The notes: a model not told the origin generated them from the letters alone. A stretch of 64,000 nucleotides of DNA from an uncultured Bacilli bacterium (GCA_934085565.1 CAKOHG010000002.1:1-64000); one strand, 5' to 3'; shown: positions 1 through 8,649, counted from the stretch's first letter. Numbers and translations are program-made.

Positions 1-30
1 ATACTTGCACCACATATCTTCTAATAGCAT
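1..30 (-). CDS. 5' end of an unknown protein-coding gene (truncated by the window edge)
   Basis: On the minus strand an ATG at 28-30 follows a near-perfect Shine-Dalgarno (GGAGGTGA, six bases upstream). Ten codons are open to the window edge (MLLEDMWCKY). The ribosome binding site is what supports this as a real start; the product cannot be named from ten residues. It lies downstream of the terminator at 145-171, so it is probably a separate transcription unit. Confidence 0.45.
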   Translation of the reverse strand, partial: MLLEDMWCKY

Positions 31-144
31 AGTTGTCACCTCCAATCTAAGAAAGTAATTTTACTTTCTACTTATATGTACAAGAAAAATCTTCGATTTC
101 CTTTTTTTTATGATAAAAATCGTTCATCAAAATTCGACAAAAAA

Positions 145-171
145 AATAGTCTCATTTTCAGAAACTATTAA
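145..171 (-). terminator. Rho-independent terminator of the 301-2972 operon
   Basis: On the minus strand, AATAGTTTC and GAGACTATT form a stem around a short loop and are followed by a run of eight T. It sits about 130 bases past the stop codon of the 301-669 gene. Confidence 0.7.
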
Positions 172-300
172 TATTGAATTATATAAAGTCTATTTTTATT
201 AATGTTATAAACTAAATTCTCAAAACAATTATCTATAGTATCCATGTTATATAGATATGTTCAAGTATCGTCTATTTTACAATAAAGCCTAAAAATATAA

Positions 301-669
301 TTATTTATGTTCAAAATACAAAGTACATTTAGTATGCATTAACTTCATATTTAAAACTTTTATTTGCCATGACTCTGTATCTAGCTTCGGAGTTGCGCCA
401 TTTGTACAACTTGATTTTTCTTCATTAAGTGAATACCCTGAATCTATTGAGGGCATATTCTTACTAATTACATCATCTACATAAAATGCAAAATATAAAT
501 CACCTGGATTTGTAACAGTACCATTAATAACATCGAATGATTTATTTTCTTCATAATATGCAAAAGAGTTAAAAATATATATTACAGATAAAACTAATAT
601 TATAGTAATAATAACTCCAATAATAATTATCTTTTTTCTATCTTTAAAAGCAAATCTTTCTAATTTCAT
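301..669 (-). CDS. Small membrane-anchored extracellular protein, same N-terminal module as the DGR1 targets
   Basis: The 122-residue protein has a basic N-terminus, one membrane segment (about residues 12-34) and an outside domain of about 85 residues. That domain carries the pattern FDVINGTV..PGDLYFAFYVDD, then MPS..SGYSL..E.SSCTN and a final KCTLYF. The same block forms residues 40-130 of the three DGR1 targets at 8987-13412, so this looks like a stand-alone copy with no variable C-terminal domain. I start it at the ATG at 669 because that ATG overlaps the stop of the upstream gene (ATGA) and gives the same MKLExF-type start as the paralogues. Two conserved cysteines could form a disulfide. 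Function unknown. Confidence 0.72.
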   Translation of the reverse strand: MKLERFAFKDRKKIIIIGVIITIILVLSVIYIFNSFAYYEENKSFDVINGTVTNPGDLYFAFYVDDVISKNMPSIDSGYSLNEEKSSCTNGATPKLDTESWQIKVLNMKLMHTKCTLYFEHK

Positions 670-2972
670 AAGGCATTCCCTTTCGTTGGAGTTAGAATTA
701 TACGGTAAGAAGCTGTAGCAAGGCTTTCTCCATGAGTTGCCCCATATGTTAAAAGACCTGCATCTGTCCCCCATTGAAAACTAAACCCTCTGGCGAAAAA
801 TTGATCAGCATAATAAGCATTATAAGAACTGCTGTTCCAACTACTTATTTGTCTTGTTTGGTTGTTTGCTGACATTATACCGTTTGTTGAAAATGGTCCT
901 AACTCGCCTGTAGCATCTCCCAATATTCTTTTTGAATAGTTTGAATAACTTTCAACATAATCATAAATATCAAAATATTTTTTATCAGGCAAATTTATTC
1001 CATCTGTCACTTCTGTTATAGTTTCATCTACATTGACCCAACAAGTTGGACACCCCAATAAACCATTAAAACCAGAATTAGCGATGTTATTAACTCCTGT
1101 TATATAATTTGTTTTATCTTTAGAATATACAACTGTCATTGTAATATCATATGAACCACCATTCATATCATAAATTCCATAAATATTTTCAGTAGTAGCA
1201 GCTAAATAACCAATTGTTGTATTATAAGAACTGTTACAAGAATTATCACTACATTGTATATTACAAGATTCATTTTTTCCAGTATAACCACATGTAGGTT
1301 CATTATTAGCAGCATAGCCTGTTACATAATTGGAATTATTATTTATTCTAACTTCTTTTTGAGATCCATATTTGGAACGTTGTAAATATGAAACCGCACC
1401 CCATTCGGTATTCTTCATCATATGACTATCTAAATTTCTTTTATAAGAGTAACTATTTAAATGTGCATTTGAAGCTTGTATACTTCTCCAACTATAAACA
1501 TTTGGTTTGATTTCTATTTTTGAAGTATCATAAGTATTAGATTGAGCAGAAGATGTAGTAGTAGCCCCTTTATATCCTGTTTCAAATTTGCCTACCCAAA
1601 AACCTGTACTAGGAATACTTATAAAAGCTGGATGGGTCATATAATCTCCCACTTTACAATTACCTGTAGCACCACTTGTCATAGGTGTCGTGCATTCTTT
1701 GCCCATTGAATCATCTGTATTATAATCTCCAAATAAAATATCAATAGTATGTACCTTAGAAGTATCTATACTTGTTAACCCATCATAATTTCCTAGATCC
1801 CATAATTTATAGCGATATTTAGGAATCCACACAAAGTAAGACTCTATCACATCTTCTGGAATCACTTCGTTTGCCTCATAATTTTGTCTATTGGTAAAAT
1901 CAACATATTTTAGTAATCCTGTATTATCTGTCACTTTAATTTCATTAGTCATGTTATTTTTAATTTCTTCATCAGAAAGAACTCGATTATAAATTGCTGC
2001 TTGGTACACATCTACATTAGAATATGTACCCATTGTTAACTCCCCATTTTTTATATTAGGATTTGCTCCTAAAAGAAATGGTACGGGTGAAGTTTTAATA
2101 TTAAATTCTCCATCGCTTTCAGAAGCTAACTTACCATTTACATAAAAGAAAATTTTTTTGCCATCGTACTTTCCAACTACAGTATAAGTTTCATTCAAAT
2201 TAATTCCTTGATAATAAAGATTAATATATTTACTTTCGTTCTCATTATAAATTTCAAATACTAAAGTATCATTTATAGTCCAAAAAGAAATTCCAGCAGA
2301 CTCTACGTTAGCAAAAATTTCTTGCGAAGATGTTTTTTTACTTTTTAGCACAAATTTTAAAGCTATTGTAACTTGATTGCCAAAATCATAGTTTGCTAAA
2401 CCTAAATTGATATAATCATCTACTCCATCAAAAGAAACATATCCATCTTGTTTAGTGACGCTGTTAACTTTACCTTCTGCATCTAAAGCATCATAACTAT
2501 TTTGTAAAAGAACCGCATTGGCCCACTTTTTATCCGCATAACTATACCATGGTTTTGTTAAATCAGCTTTTTTTACTGTTCCATCATTTTCTAATGTAAT
2601 AGGTATCATTTCATCTTTTAAAACAGGATCTGTTCCATTTAAAATACCCTCTCGATAATTCGTTGTAAAATATAAATTACAACTTACTCTCTCTTGATTT
2701 TCTTCTTTCACAGAGACAGCTGGACTCCAATTCACACTGTCCCATTCTATTTGGGCGTCATTGGTACAATTTGATTTATCTCTATCAAAATAATATCCAC
2801 TATCTTTAGATGGGATCGTATCTACTTTTTCATCTCCTTGAAAAAGAGAAAATAACACATTTTCATTTTCTAGTTTTTTCGTTTGTTCTTGCTTAGTTTT
2901 TTGAAAACATAATAAACCACATAAAAAGAATGTTAAAGTTATAAATATTATTAAAAATAACTTTCTTTTCAT
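666..2972 (-). CDS. Large anchored surface protein with LamG-like and FGE/C-type-lectin-like domains; possible orphan DGR-type target
   Basis: 768 residues. The N-terminus (MKRKLFLIIFITLTFFLCG) is a signal anchor. A short version of the SGYYFD..KSNCTN module follows. Residues about 165-335 look like a LamG/concanavalin-like jelly roll (DGVDDYINLG, FKFVL, VVGKYDGKKIFFYVNGKLA, AIYNRVLSDEEI). The second half resembles the formylglycine-enzyme-like fold (GFWVGKFETGY, NTEWGAVSYLQRSKYG, then WNSSSYNAYYADQFFARG and a terminal SYRIIL). That is the fold family used by many DGR targets, but neither TR in this window matches its 3' end. A clear ribosome binding site (AGAAAGGAA) precedes the ATG. It forms an operon with 301-669. 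Ligand unknown. Confidence 0.7.
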   Translation of the reverse strand: MKRKLFLIIFITLTFFLCGLLCFQKTKQEQTKKLENENVLFSLFQGDEKVDTIPSKDSGYYFDRDKSNCTNDAQIEWDSVNWSPAVSVKEENQERVSCNLYFTTNYREGILNGTDPVLKDEMIPITLENDGTVKKADLTKPWYSYADKKWANAVLLQNSYDALDAEGKVNSVTKQDGYVSFDGVDDYINLGLANYDFGNQVTIALKFVLKSKKTSSQEIFANVESAGISFWTINDTLVFEIYNENESKYINLYYQGINLNETYTVVGKYDGKKIFFYVNGKLASESDGEFNIKTSPVPFLLGANPNIKNGELTMGTYSNVDVYQAAIYNRVLSDEEIKNNMTNEIKVTDNTGLLKYVDFTNRQNYEANEVIPEDVIESYFVWIPKYRYKLWDLGNYDGLTSIDTSKVHTIDILFGDYNTDDSMGKECTTPMTSGATGNCKVGDYMTHPAFISIPSTGFWVGKFETGYKGATTTSSAQSNTYDTSKIEIKPNVYSWRSIQASNAHLNSYSYKRNLDSHMMKNTEWGAVSYLQRSKYGSQKEVRINNNSNYVTGYAANNEPTCGYTGKNESCNIQCSDNSCNSSYNTTIGYLAATTENIYGIYDMNGGSYDITMTVVYSKDKTNYITGVNNIANSGFNGLLGCPTCWVNVDETITEVTDGINLPDKKYFDIYDYVESYSNYSKRILGDATGELGPFSTNGIMSANNQTRQISSWNSSSYNAYYADQFFARGFSFQWGTDAGLLTYGATHGESLATASYRIILTPTKGNAL

Positions 2973-3049
2973 ACTAAAAATTCCTTTCTAAAAGCATTTA
3001 AAGCACTACTTTTAATATGCTCCTATCTTCACAAAATATTATATCATTT

Positions 3050-3072
3050 ATGCATTGCATTTTGCAATGCAT
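3050..3072. promoter_or_regulatory. Inverted repeat between divergent genes, likely operator of the RHH regulator
   Basis: ATGCATTGCA and TGCAATGCAT form 10-bp arms around three T. A further TCATGCA half-site lies at about 3077. The repeat sits about 50 bases before the RHH gene (3123) and about 80 bases before the divergent surface protein gene (start 2972). Ribbon-helix-helix proteins commonly bind short inverted repeats beside their own gene, so autoregulation and control of the divergent operon are inferred. Confidence 0.4.
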
Positions 3073-3122
3073 ATTGTCATGCAAAATAATCATAAAATAT
3101 TGACATAGAACGGATGTGAAGT

Positions 3123-3329
3123 ATGAATAAAGTTGGATTTCGCCTTAATACCGAGAAAAAAGAAAGCGAAAATAAAACAATACGCTTTCCTATTAAATTA
3201 ATTAATGAAATCGATAAAACCCTAGAAGGAACCGAATTAACATTCTCTCGTTTTGTCATCCAAGCTTGCTGGTACGCCTTAGAACAAATGGAACCAGAAA
3301 CTGAAAAAGAAACTGTTAAAAGTAAATAA
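3123..3329 (+). CDS. Ribbon-helix-helix (CopG/Arc-like) transcriptional regulator
   Basis: 68 residues. The central part (KTIRFPIKLINEIDKTLEG, then TFSRFVIQACWYALEQM) has the RHH layout: a short beta strand with alternating basic residues, then two helices separated by a turn. Small free-standing RHH proteins are normally dimeric DNA binders. The gene is followed directly by its own terminator, so it is monocistronic. The inverted repeat at 3050-3072 is the best candidate binding site. Confidence 0.7.
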   Translation: MNKVGFRLNTEKKESENKTIRFPIKLINEIDKTLEGTELTFSRFVIQACWYALEQMEPETEKETVKSK

Positions 3330-3339
3330 CAGTTTTTTT
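3311..3339 (+). terminator. Rho-independent terminator after the RHH gene
   Basis: AACTGTTA pairs with TAACAGTT and is followed by a T run. It overlaps the last codons of the RHH gene. Confidence 0.75.
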
Positions 3340-3386
3340 ATACCTTTATTTGTGCTAAAATGTTATCAAAGATAGGAGTAGATTTT

Positions 3387-3932
3387 ATGCAATTTTGGAT
3401 GTTTGTTTTACTCATCATTATTATTTTAAGTTTTCTTGCTATTTTATATATTAGTATTTATAATCGTTTGCAATTTGGCGAGACAAAAATTGAACATGTT
3501 GAATGTTTAATTGACGGAGATTTAAGAAAAAAGTACGATATTATAATAAGAGCGGATGACGTCATAAAAAATAACTTAAATACCAAAAAAGACTATTTAA
3601 AAGATTACATTGTTTCTAAAGATGAAGCTATAAGTAACTTTGACTTCGAAAGAAAAATGAAACAAGCTCAAAATATTATTGAAAATCTTTATAATGACAA
3701 TGAAGAGTTAAATGAAAACGAAAACATGAAACAAATTATGCAAGATTTTAAAGAGATTGATGAAAAATTAACGGCAGGAATTTCTTACTATAATAAAAAA
3801 ATGAATGTTTTAAATGCTTATATTCGTAAATTTCCTAATAATATTGTCGCCAAAATACATAAAATTAAATCAAAGCCATATTTTGATGGTAAAGATATGA
3901 CCGATATTGAAATAAATGATTTTAAAATTTAA
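3387..3932 (+). CDS. LemA-family membrane protein
   Basis: 181 residues. One N-terminal membrane segment (residues 3-23) is followed by a long helical domain. The C-terminal pattern (ISYYNKKMNVLNAYIRKFP, then NNIVAKIHKIKSKPYF) is the LemA signature of a YN motif, FP-N-A and a final YF. The start is the ATG at 3387, with AGGAG eight bases upstream; an ATG at 3360 has no ribosome binding site. LemA proteins expose a helical bundle at the membrane; their biochemical role is unclear. Confidence 0.75.
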   Translation: MQFWMFVLLIIIILSFLAILYISIYNRLQFGETKIEHVECLIDGDLRKKYDIIIRADDVIKNNLNTKKDYLKDYIVSKDEAISNFDFERKMKQAQNIIENLYNDNEELNENENMKQIMQDFKEIDEKLTAGISYYNKKMNVLNAYIRKFPNNIVAKIHKIKSKPYFDGKDMTDIEINDFKI

Positions 3933-3936
3933 AAAG

Positions 3937-3966
3937 AGGATTATCGTTATTTAGATAATCCTTTTA
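3937..3966 (+). terminator. Rho-independent terminator after the LemA-like gene
   Basis: AGGATTATC pairs with GATAATCCT around an eight-base loop and is followed by TTTTAT. It may also serve the convergent small gene ending at 3975. Confidence 0.7.
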
Positions 3967-3974
3967 TCATATAT

Positions 3975-4124
3975 TTAGTTGGCAGTAATCGTTGTATTAT
4001 TTTGTTTAATATCTTCTTTAAGGCTTAATGCCATAATTACAAAGACACATGTAATAGCCATTAAAGATATAAGACAAACTAAGAAATTTTTTATACTACC
4101 TTTCATAGCATCACCAATTTTCAT
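3975..4124 (-). CDS. Small single-span membrane protein, unknown
   Basis: A minus-strand reading frame of 49 codons (43 if started at the second ATG at 4106). It encodes a basic start (MKGSIKNF), a hydrophobic helix (LVCLISLMAITCVFVIMALS) and a short polar tail ending ITAN. The layout is typical of a small membrane protein. It follows the coat-protein genes on the same strand. No family is recognised. Confidence 0.4.
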   Translation of the reverse strand: MKIGDAMKGSIKNFLVCLISLMAITCVFVIMALSLKEDIKQNNTTITAN

Positions 4125-4166
4125 TTTAAAGATTAAATTTGTTAGAAATGTGAAAAAAAGAAGAAA

Positions 4167-4427
4167 TTATGCTTCTTCTAAATTTTCATTAAACTTTTCC
4201 CGAGTATTTTTTATTTTGGTTTCCGAAACCGTTGTTACTTTATACATATCTTCTTCACTCATTAAAGTATATAAATTTTCTTGCATTTCTAAAACACTAT
4301 TTAAACTATCCATAAAGGTATCATGAACAACTTTATTATCTGCAGATTCGATTGTTCCATGCATAAATAAATCACTTAAGCATTTTAAATCCCACAAAAT
4401 ACCTTCTAACATTGTTTTATTATCCAT
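4167..4427 (-). CDS. Spore coat protein CotF-like
   Basis: 86 residues. The sequence (NKTMLEGILWDLKCLSDLFM, then HGTIES, then FMDSLNSVLEMQENLYTLM) matches the Coat F pattern: an early helix pair with LYxHGTIES and a later helix of the L..Q...Y type. CotF-family proteins lie on the spore coat, although relatives occur in bacteria not shown to sporulate. The gene starts four bases after the stop of 4431-4613. It supports, but does not prove, a sporulating ancestry. Confidence 0.72.
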   Translation of the reverse strand: MDNKTMLEGILWDLKCLSDLFMHGTIESADNKVVHDTFMDSLNSVLEMQENLYTLMSEEDMYKVTTVSETKIKNTREKFNENLEEA

Positions 4428-4430
4428 AAA

Positions 4431-4613
4431 CTATTCTCCTTTCAATAAATCATAAAAATTGGTATATAAACGGTCTGTTTTTTTAGAAAATTTCTTTAAA
4501 AGACTTGTTTCATTATTTTCACTTAAACATTCCTCATTGATACATAAATGTCTTTTGAAGTATTCAAGATGAGCTAAGGCATCTTCAATATATAATAAAT
4601 TTTTTTCACTCAT
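4431..4613 (-). CDS. Small helical protein paired with the CotF-like gene
   Basis: 60 residues, mostly helical (MSEKNLLYIEDALAHLEYFK). The start at 4613 is chosen because AAGGTGA lies six bases upstream. It is four bases from the CotF-like gene and in the same operon. Small helical partners beside CotF-domain genes are common, and a shared coat role is inferred only from that. No catalytic motif is seen. Confidence 0.55.
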   Translation of the reverse strand: MSEKNLLYIEDALAHLEYFKRHLCINEECLSENNETSLLKKFSKKTDRLYTNFYDLLKGE

Positions 4614-4651
4614 TTTTTCACCTTCTTTCCTTGTTAGTATGAAAAAAAGAT

Positions 4652-4676
4652 CAAAAAAAATACCCTTTCGGGTACT
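4652..4676 (-). terminator. Rho-independent terminator after the radical SAM gene
   Basis: On the minus strand TACCC and GGGTA close a GAAA-type loop, followed by eight T. It lies just past the stop at 4685 and separates the radical SAM gene from the coat genes. Confidence 0.8.
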
Positions 4677-4684
4677 TGTAATAA

Positions 4685-5578
4685 TTACCAATCAAATAAA
4701 CTGATTTGTTCATTTTGAGGAATTTCTTTTTTATATTCATCAATAATCATATCCATATCAGTAAGAAGATGAGCTTCACTACATCTTTTTAAATAAAGTT
4801 CCATTAAATGACGATATTGAAGAGTATTACAAATTGTTTTATTTCCATAAACAGCAATGTAATCTTCTTTTAAACCAGGATATAAAATATCTAAAGCATT
4901 ATAGTAAAAATCTCTTTGGTTTGTTTTTAGATTCATCCCCATGCGACTGTAAAGAAATCTAGCCCCAGCTTTTTTCGTTTTCTCAATCATTTTTAAGACG
5001 TTTTCTTCTGTATCTGTTAAAAAAGGAAGGACAGGATTCATTAAAACACCCGTATAAAGGCCATTTTTACTTAATTCTTCCACAACTTCAAAACGTCTTG
5101 AAGAACTAATAACACGTGGTTCTAGTTTTCTTGCTAATTCATCATCATAAGTTGTAATAGAAACCTTTAGTATAACACTGTTCTTTTTTTCAATTTCTTT
5201 TAGTAAATCAATATCTCTAAGAATTAAGTCACTTTTAGTATCAATAGATACCCCAAAGCCATATTTTAAAATAAGTTTTAAAGCATTACGTGTTAATTCT
5301 AGTTCTTCTTCTAAAGGATTATAAGGATCTGATAATGATCCAAAGGAAACAACACCTTTTAACTTTTTACTTTTAAGTTCTTCTTCTAATATTTCTAAAG
5401 CATTTTCTTTAACTTTCACTTTATCAAAATCCTCGATATGATAGGCTTCACATCTTGAATCACAATAAATACATCCCATGTTACAACCTTTATATAAATT
5501 CATGTGATAATCAATGCCAAACCAACGATTACCTTGATCGGATTTAGTCATTATCGTTCTTGTTTTTATCGTTTCCAT
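4685..5578 (-). CDS. SPL-like radical SAM protein
   Basis: 297 residues. The cluster motif GCNMGCIYC (CxxxCxxC) near residue 35 binds the [4Fe-4S] cluster that cleaves S-adenosylmethionine. The following GSLSDPYNPLEEELELTR block and the YSRMGMN region are typical of the spore-photoproduct-lyase-like / Rv2578c radical SAM group. Members are uncharacterised or act on DNA lesions, so no substrate is assigned. The ATG at 5578 follows AAGGTGTGG; a GTG four codons earlier is the alternative. Confidence 0.72.
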   Translation of the reverse strand: METIKTRTIMTKSDQGNRWFGIDYHMNLYKGCNMGCIYCDSRCEAYHIEDFDKVKVKENALEILEEELKSKKLKGVVSFGSLSDPYNPLEEELELTRNALKLILKYGFGVSIDTKSDLILRDIDLLKEIEKKNSVILKVSITTYDDELARKLEPRVISSSRRFEVVEELSKNGLYTGVLMNPVLPFLTDTEENVLKMIEKTKKAGARFLYSRMGMNLKTNQRDFYYNALDILYPGLKEDYIAVYGNKTICNTLQYRHLMELYLKRCSEAHLLTDMDMIIDEYKKEIPQNEQISLFDW

Positions 5579-5642
5579 AAACCCCACCACACCTTCGTTT
5601 TTTCTAACGTTTATTATACCAAAATATGTTTAAAATGCAAAT

Positions 5643-6335
5643 TTAATCTAAAAATCCAACTTTTAAAGGACCATATTTTTGAACTCTTACAATATTTACT
5701 TTTTCATCAATATTTTGAATTGGCGCATATTTTTTAATATTTTTTTCTTCTAAAAAACTAAGTTCTTCAAGACCTGTTTCATAAGCTTCTTTGACATAGC
5801 CTTCTAAAGCTAAAGAAAGTCTTGCCGCTCCTGTATAGGTAAAAAAAGAATAACTTCCTAAAACTAAAGTTAAAAGAAAAATACCAACAAACATTGTTTT
5901 ACTTGTTTTCACAAAATATTTAATTAAAGAATACAAGGAAAATAAAAATAAACCAAAATATACGAATGCAACTTTACTTTGAAATAAAAGAAGTAAGAAA
6001 TAAAGGGTTAAAATACCACCTATCATCATTATTGAATAATATATGATTTTATTTTGTTTTTTTCTTTTTTTCGCGTATTTTAAAAGATACCAAACAAATC
6101 CCATAAACATAATATTAAGAATTAAAAATAAGAGCCCTTGTCCAAAATGAAGGTGAAACATATTTTTAACGTCTAAAATAGTATTAGAAATATTTTTAAA
6201 AAAGAAAATATGATAAATACTCATTCCTAAATTTAAAATTCCTAATAAAGTTCCTCTTTTTAAAACTCGTTTTCGAATAAGTAAAAAGCTTTCTAAAAAT
6301 AAAACAATGTGCCATATAATAAATACTACTTTCAT
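5643..6335 (-). CDS. Polytopic membrane protein, unknown
   Basis: 230 residues with about five or six hydrophobic helices in the first 175 residues, then a charged C-terminal tail of about 50. The start at 6335 is preceded by AAGGAAGGAA; an upstream ATG at 6377 would overlap the yccA terminator. The C-terminal tail (SLALEGYVKEAYETGLEELS) probably lies outside the membrane. No family is recognised. Confidence 0.6.
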   Translation of the reverse strand: MKVVFIIWHIVLFLESFLLIRKRVLKRGTLLGILNLGMSIYHIFFFKNISNTILDVKNMFHLHFGQGLLFLILNIMFMGFVWYLLKYAKKRKKQNKIIYYSIMMIGGILTLYFLLLLFQSKVAFVYFGLFLFSLYSLIKYFVKTSKTMFVGIFLLTLVLGSYSFFTYTGAARLSLALEGYVKEAYETGLEELSFLEEKNIKKYAPIQNIDEKVNIVRVQKYGPLKVGFLD

Positions 6336-6361
6336 TTCTATTCCTTCCTTATTAAATTGTG

Positions 6362-6386
6362 AAAAAAAAGATGTCACACATCTTTT
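6362..6386 (-). terminator. Rho-independent terminator after the BI-1 family gene
   Basis: AAAGATGT and ACATCTTT form the stem and a T run follows on the minus strand, directly after the stop codon. Confidence 0.8.
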
Positions 6387-7036
6387 TAATCGTTATCTCT
6401 ACCAAAGAATTTTAGTAATTCAAGGAATATGTTAATAAAATCAAGATATAAATCTAAAGCTCCGTAAATTGCTAAATTTTCTTCTGGTAAAACATTATTG
6501 TCATAAAGTCTTAATACTCTTTGAACGTCATAAGCCGTAAAGCCAATAAATATTAAAACAGAGATGACTGAAATCACAAGATCAAATGATGAACTTTTAA
6601 TAAACATATTTAAAAGAACACAAATTAAAACACTTACTAAAGCCATTAATAAATAAGTTCCTGTTTTAGTTAAATCTAGTTTGGTTGTTGCTCCAATAAA
6701 AGCAAAGACCCCAAACACTAAAGCTGTAATTAAAAAGACATAAATGATACTTGTAAGTTCATAGACAATAAAAATACTTGCGAATGTTAAACCAGTTACA
6801 AATGAATAAAGTAAAAAGCTTACTTTAGCGGTTGTTGGACTCATTTTACTAATACGTGCTGATAAGAAAATAACTAAAAGAAGTTCGGCAATGACACAGA
6901 AGACATAACCTATTCCTCCAAATAAACTTAAAAGCATATTAGGATTTAAAGACACGACATAACCAGTTAAAAAGGTCACGAATAACCCAATAAACATCCA
7001 CATAAATACTTTTGATAACAATGTTTGTTTATTCAT
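6386..7036 (-). CDS. Bax inhibitor-1 / YccA family membrane protein
   Basis: 216 residues with seven hydrophobic helices. The last part (FIGFTAYDVQRVLRLYD, then NLAIYGALDLYLDFINIFLELLKFFG) is the hallmark of BI-1/TMBIM proteins, including the aspartates in FTAYDVQ and ALDLYLDF that make the pH-sensing pair in the bacterial homologue. Family members are calcium-leak channels or FtsH-linked membrane proteins. The start follows AAGGAGGAAA. Confidence 0.88.
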   Translation of the reverse strand: MNKQTLLSKVFMWMFIGLFVTFLTGYVVSLNPNMLLSLFGGIGYVFCVIAELLLVIFLSARISKMSPTTAKVSFLLYSFVTGLTFASIFIVYELTSIIYVFLITALVFGVFAFIGATTKLDLTKTGTYLLMALVSVLICVLLNMFIKSSSFDLVISVISVLIFIGFTAYDVQRVLRLYDNNVLPEENLAIYGALDLYLDFINIFLELLKFFGRDND

Positions 7037-7097
7037 AAATTTATTTCCTCCTTTATAAATTTATTATATCATGGGCTATTTTTTTCCACAATAAAAA

Positions 7098-8225
7098 TTA
7101 AATATCATAAAAATCTGTAAAATCATTACGATAAACAAAAGAACTATGTTTGCAATTGTTAAAATAACCTTTATAACTCGCATAAACACTACGTTTGTTA
7201 GGAGGATTACGATGATTTACATACTTTAAATGAGACTTTATTTTTTTCTTTGTTTCCGGACACATTAAAGTAATAAGTCGATTATTTTTAAGAATAAAAC
7301 GGTAGCCAAGGAAATTAAGTCCTTCTTTTTTAAATGGATATATTCTTGTCTTTTTAGGATGTAAAGTGAGTGCACATTTTTCTTGTAAGAAAACTGTTAT
7401 TTTTTCTAAACATTCTTTTAAATACTCTTTATCTTCATGAAGTAAAACTAAATCATCCATATATCTTATATAATACTTTATATGTAATTGTTCTTTGATA
7501 TAATGATCCAAATCATTTAGATAAAAAATAGCCAAAATTTGACTCGTCATATTTCCAATAGGTAACCCCTTATGTAAATGATAATGTGGAATAGAGTCAA
7601 GCTCGATAAATTTATCAGCAATATAAGGATTATGCGTGTCTACTAATCTTTTCTTTTCTGCCTCTATTACCCTATTAATTTCCATATTCATAGATTCACT
7701 GTTAGTCGTTTCTAAAATATCTCTCAAAATGTCTAATATGGTTTCATCTGGTATAAATTTTCTTAACATATTAAGAAGTATTTCATGATCGATATTATAA
7801 AAATATTTTTTGATATCACATTTTAACACATAAAAATTATCATTCGTGCGCCGAAGATTATTAATATATTTTTTGGCATAAAAAAGCCCCATCTTTGTAC
7901 CCTTGTTTTTCCTTGTAGCAACATTAGTTTCAATAAGACGAGGCTCAATTAATGGTAATAAAATTTCATCACTAATTAAGTGATTAACAATTTTATCAGA
8001 AATATTTTCACTCATAATTAAACGATATTTATATTCTTTAACTAAAAAAACATTGTAATCACCATGTTTATATTTTTTTAATTTTAAAATTTCATAAATT
8101 TGCATGATATTTGTTAAATAGAAGGTATTAAAATTAATAATTTTTTGTTTATGCTTCGTTGTTAAGCGAACATCATGATATACCTTTTCGATTTTTTCAA
8201 TATCAACTATTTTATCATACAGCAT
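7098..8225 (-). CDS. DGR1 reverse transcriptase
   Basis: 375 residues. The palm motifs are in order: DIKKYFYNID (residues 137-146, first catalytic aspartate), IGNMTSQ (223-229), YMDD (255-258) and FLGYRF (about 304-309). The IGNxxSQ form of motif 4 is characteristic of DGR reverse transcriptases; group II intron enzymes have QG..SP. There is no maturase or endonuclease domain. It copies the TR RNA into adenine-mutagenised cDNA, working with Avd. Its start overlaps the avd stop by 11 bases, which suggests translational coupling. The neighbouring TR/VR pair, with changes only at adenines, confirms the assignment. It is strongly similar to the second RT at 29540-30658. Confidence 0.97.
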   Translation of the reverse strand: MLYDKIVDIEKIEKVYHDVRLTTKHKQKIINFNTFYLTNIMQIYEILKLKKYKHGDYNVFLVKEYKYRLIMSENISDKIVNHLISDEILLPLIEPRLIETNVATRKNKGTKMGLFYAKKYINNLRRTNDNFYVLKCDIKKYFYNIDHEILLNMLRKFIPDETILDILRDILETTNSESMNMEINRVIEAEKKRLVDTHNPYIADKFIELDSIPHYHLHKGLPIGNMTSQILAIFYLNDLDHYIKEQLHIKYYIRYMDDLVLLHEDKEYLKECLEKITVFLQEKCALTLHPKKTRIYPFKKEGLNFLGYRFILKNNRLITLMCPETKKKIKSHLKYVNHRNPPNKRSVYASYKGYFNNCKHSSFVYRNDFTDFYDI

Positions 8226-8577
8226 CGTTATTACCTCGTATCAGTCCATAGGCAATTTTTCTAATTTCAATAAGCATCCTTGCAATGCATTCTAATTGAT
8301 GTTTACTAATAAATTTTTTATGATAGCTTATATTCATATAAAAATCGCACATAGAAAGTTTAACTAAAAAGTCCTTCATATATTTATCTTTAATCCGAAT
8401 ACTCGTATTAATATTATAAGAAAAAATGTTTTCGATAAGTTCATATTGGTTTCTTTCAATATTCTGTCTTAAAACAATTTCTTTCTTAGGATAATTGGGT
8501 ATACAGTAATTTTGATAATCTATTAATTTTTCGGTAGCCGAAAGAAGTTTAAATTTTGATTGTGCTTCGGTTTTCAT
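8215..8577 (-). CDS. avd: DGR1 accessory variability protein Avd
   Basis: 120 residues, almost entirely helical, with many basic residues (RIKDKYMKDFLVKLSMCDFY, then RKIAYGLIRGN). Size and layout fit the four-helix-bundle Avd proteins, which form a positively charged pentamer that binds the RT and the template RNA. A strong ribosome binding site (AGGAGGTAATA) precedes the ATG. It lies between the template RNA and the RT, the usual order. It aligns along its length with the second Avd at 30651-30998. Confidence 0.9.
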   Translation of the reverse strand: MKTEAQSKFKLLSATEKLIDYQNYCIPNYPKKEIVLRQNIERNQYELIENIFSYNINTSIRIKDKYMKDFLVKLSMCDFYMNISYHKKFISKHQLECIARMLIEIRKIAYGLIRGNNDAV

Positions 8578-8649
8578 TATTACCTCCTGACATAGTGAAA
8601 AGCCTTTAAAAGTTTAATAACGTCTAAAGGCATCTACATCTTCTTTTTA
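8578..8649 (-). other. Leader between the template RNA domain and avd, with a hairpin
   Basis: The stretch holds an inverted repeat (GCCTTTA ... TAAAGGC, 8602-8630 approximately) followed on the minus strand by four T. It could weakly terminate transcripts at the end of the template RNA before avd. It has no convincing ORF. Confidence 0.4.

Noticed and set aside
3979..4326. Plus-strand ORF of 115 codons
   Set aside because: It is antisense to the CotF-like gene and a small membrane ORF on the minus strand and has no ribosome binding site.
7098..8225. Group II intron reverse transcriptase
   Set aside because: No maturase or endonuclease domain, motif IGNMTSQ, adjacent Avd, and a TR/VR pair with adenine-only changes.
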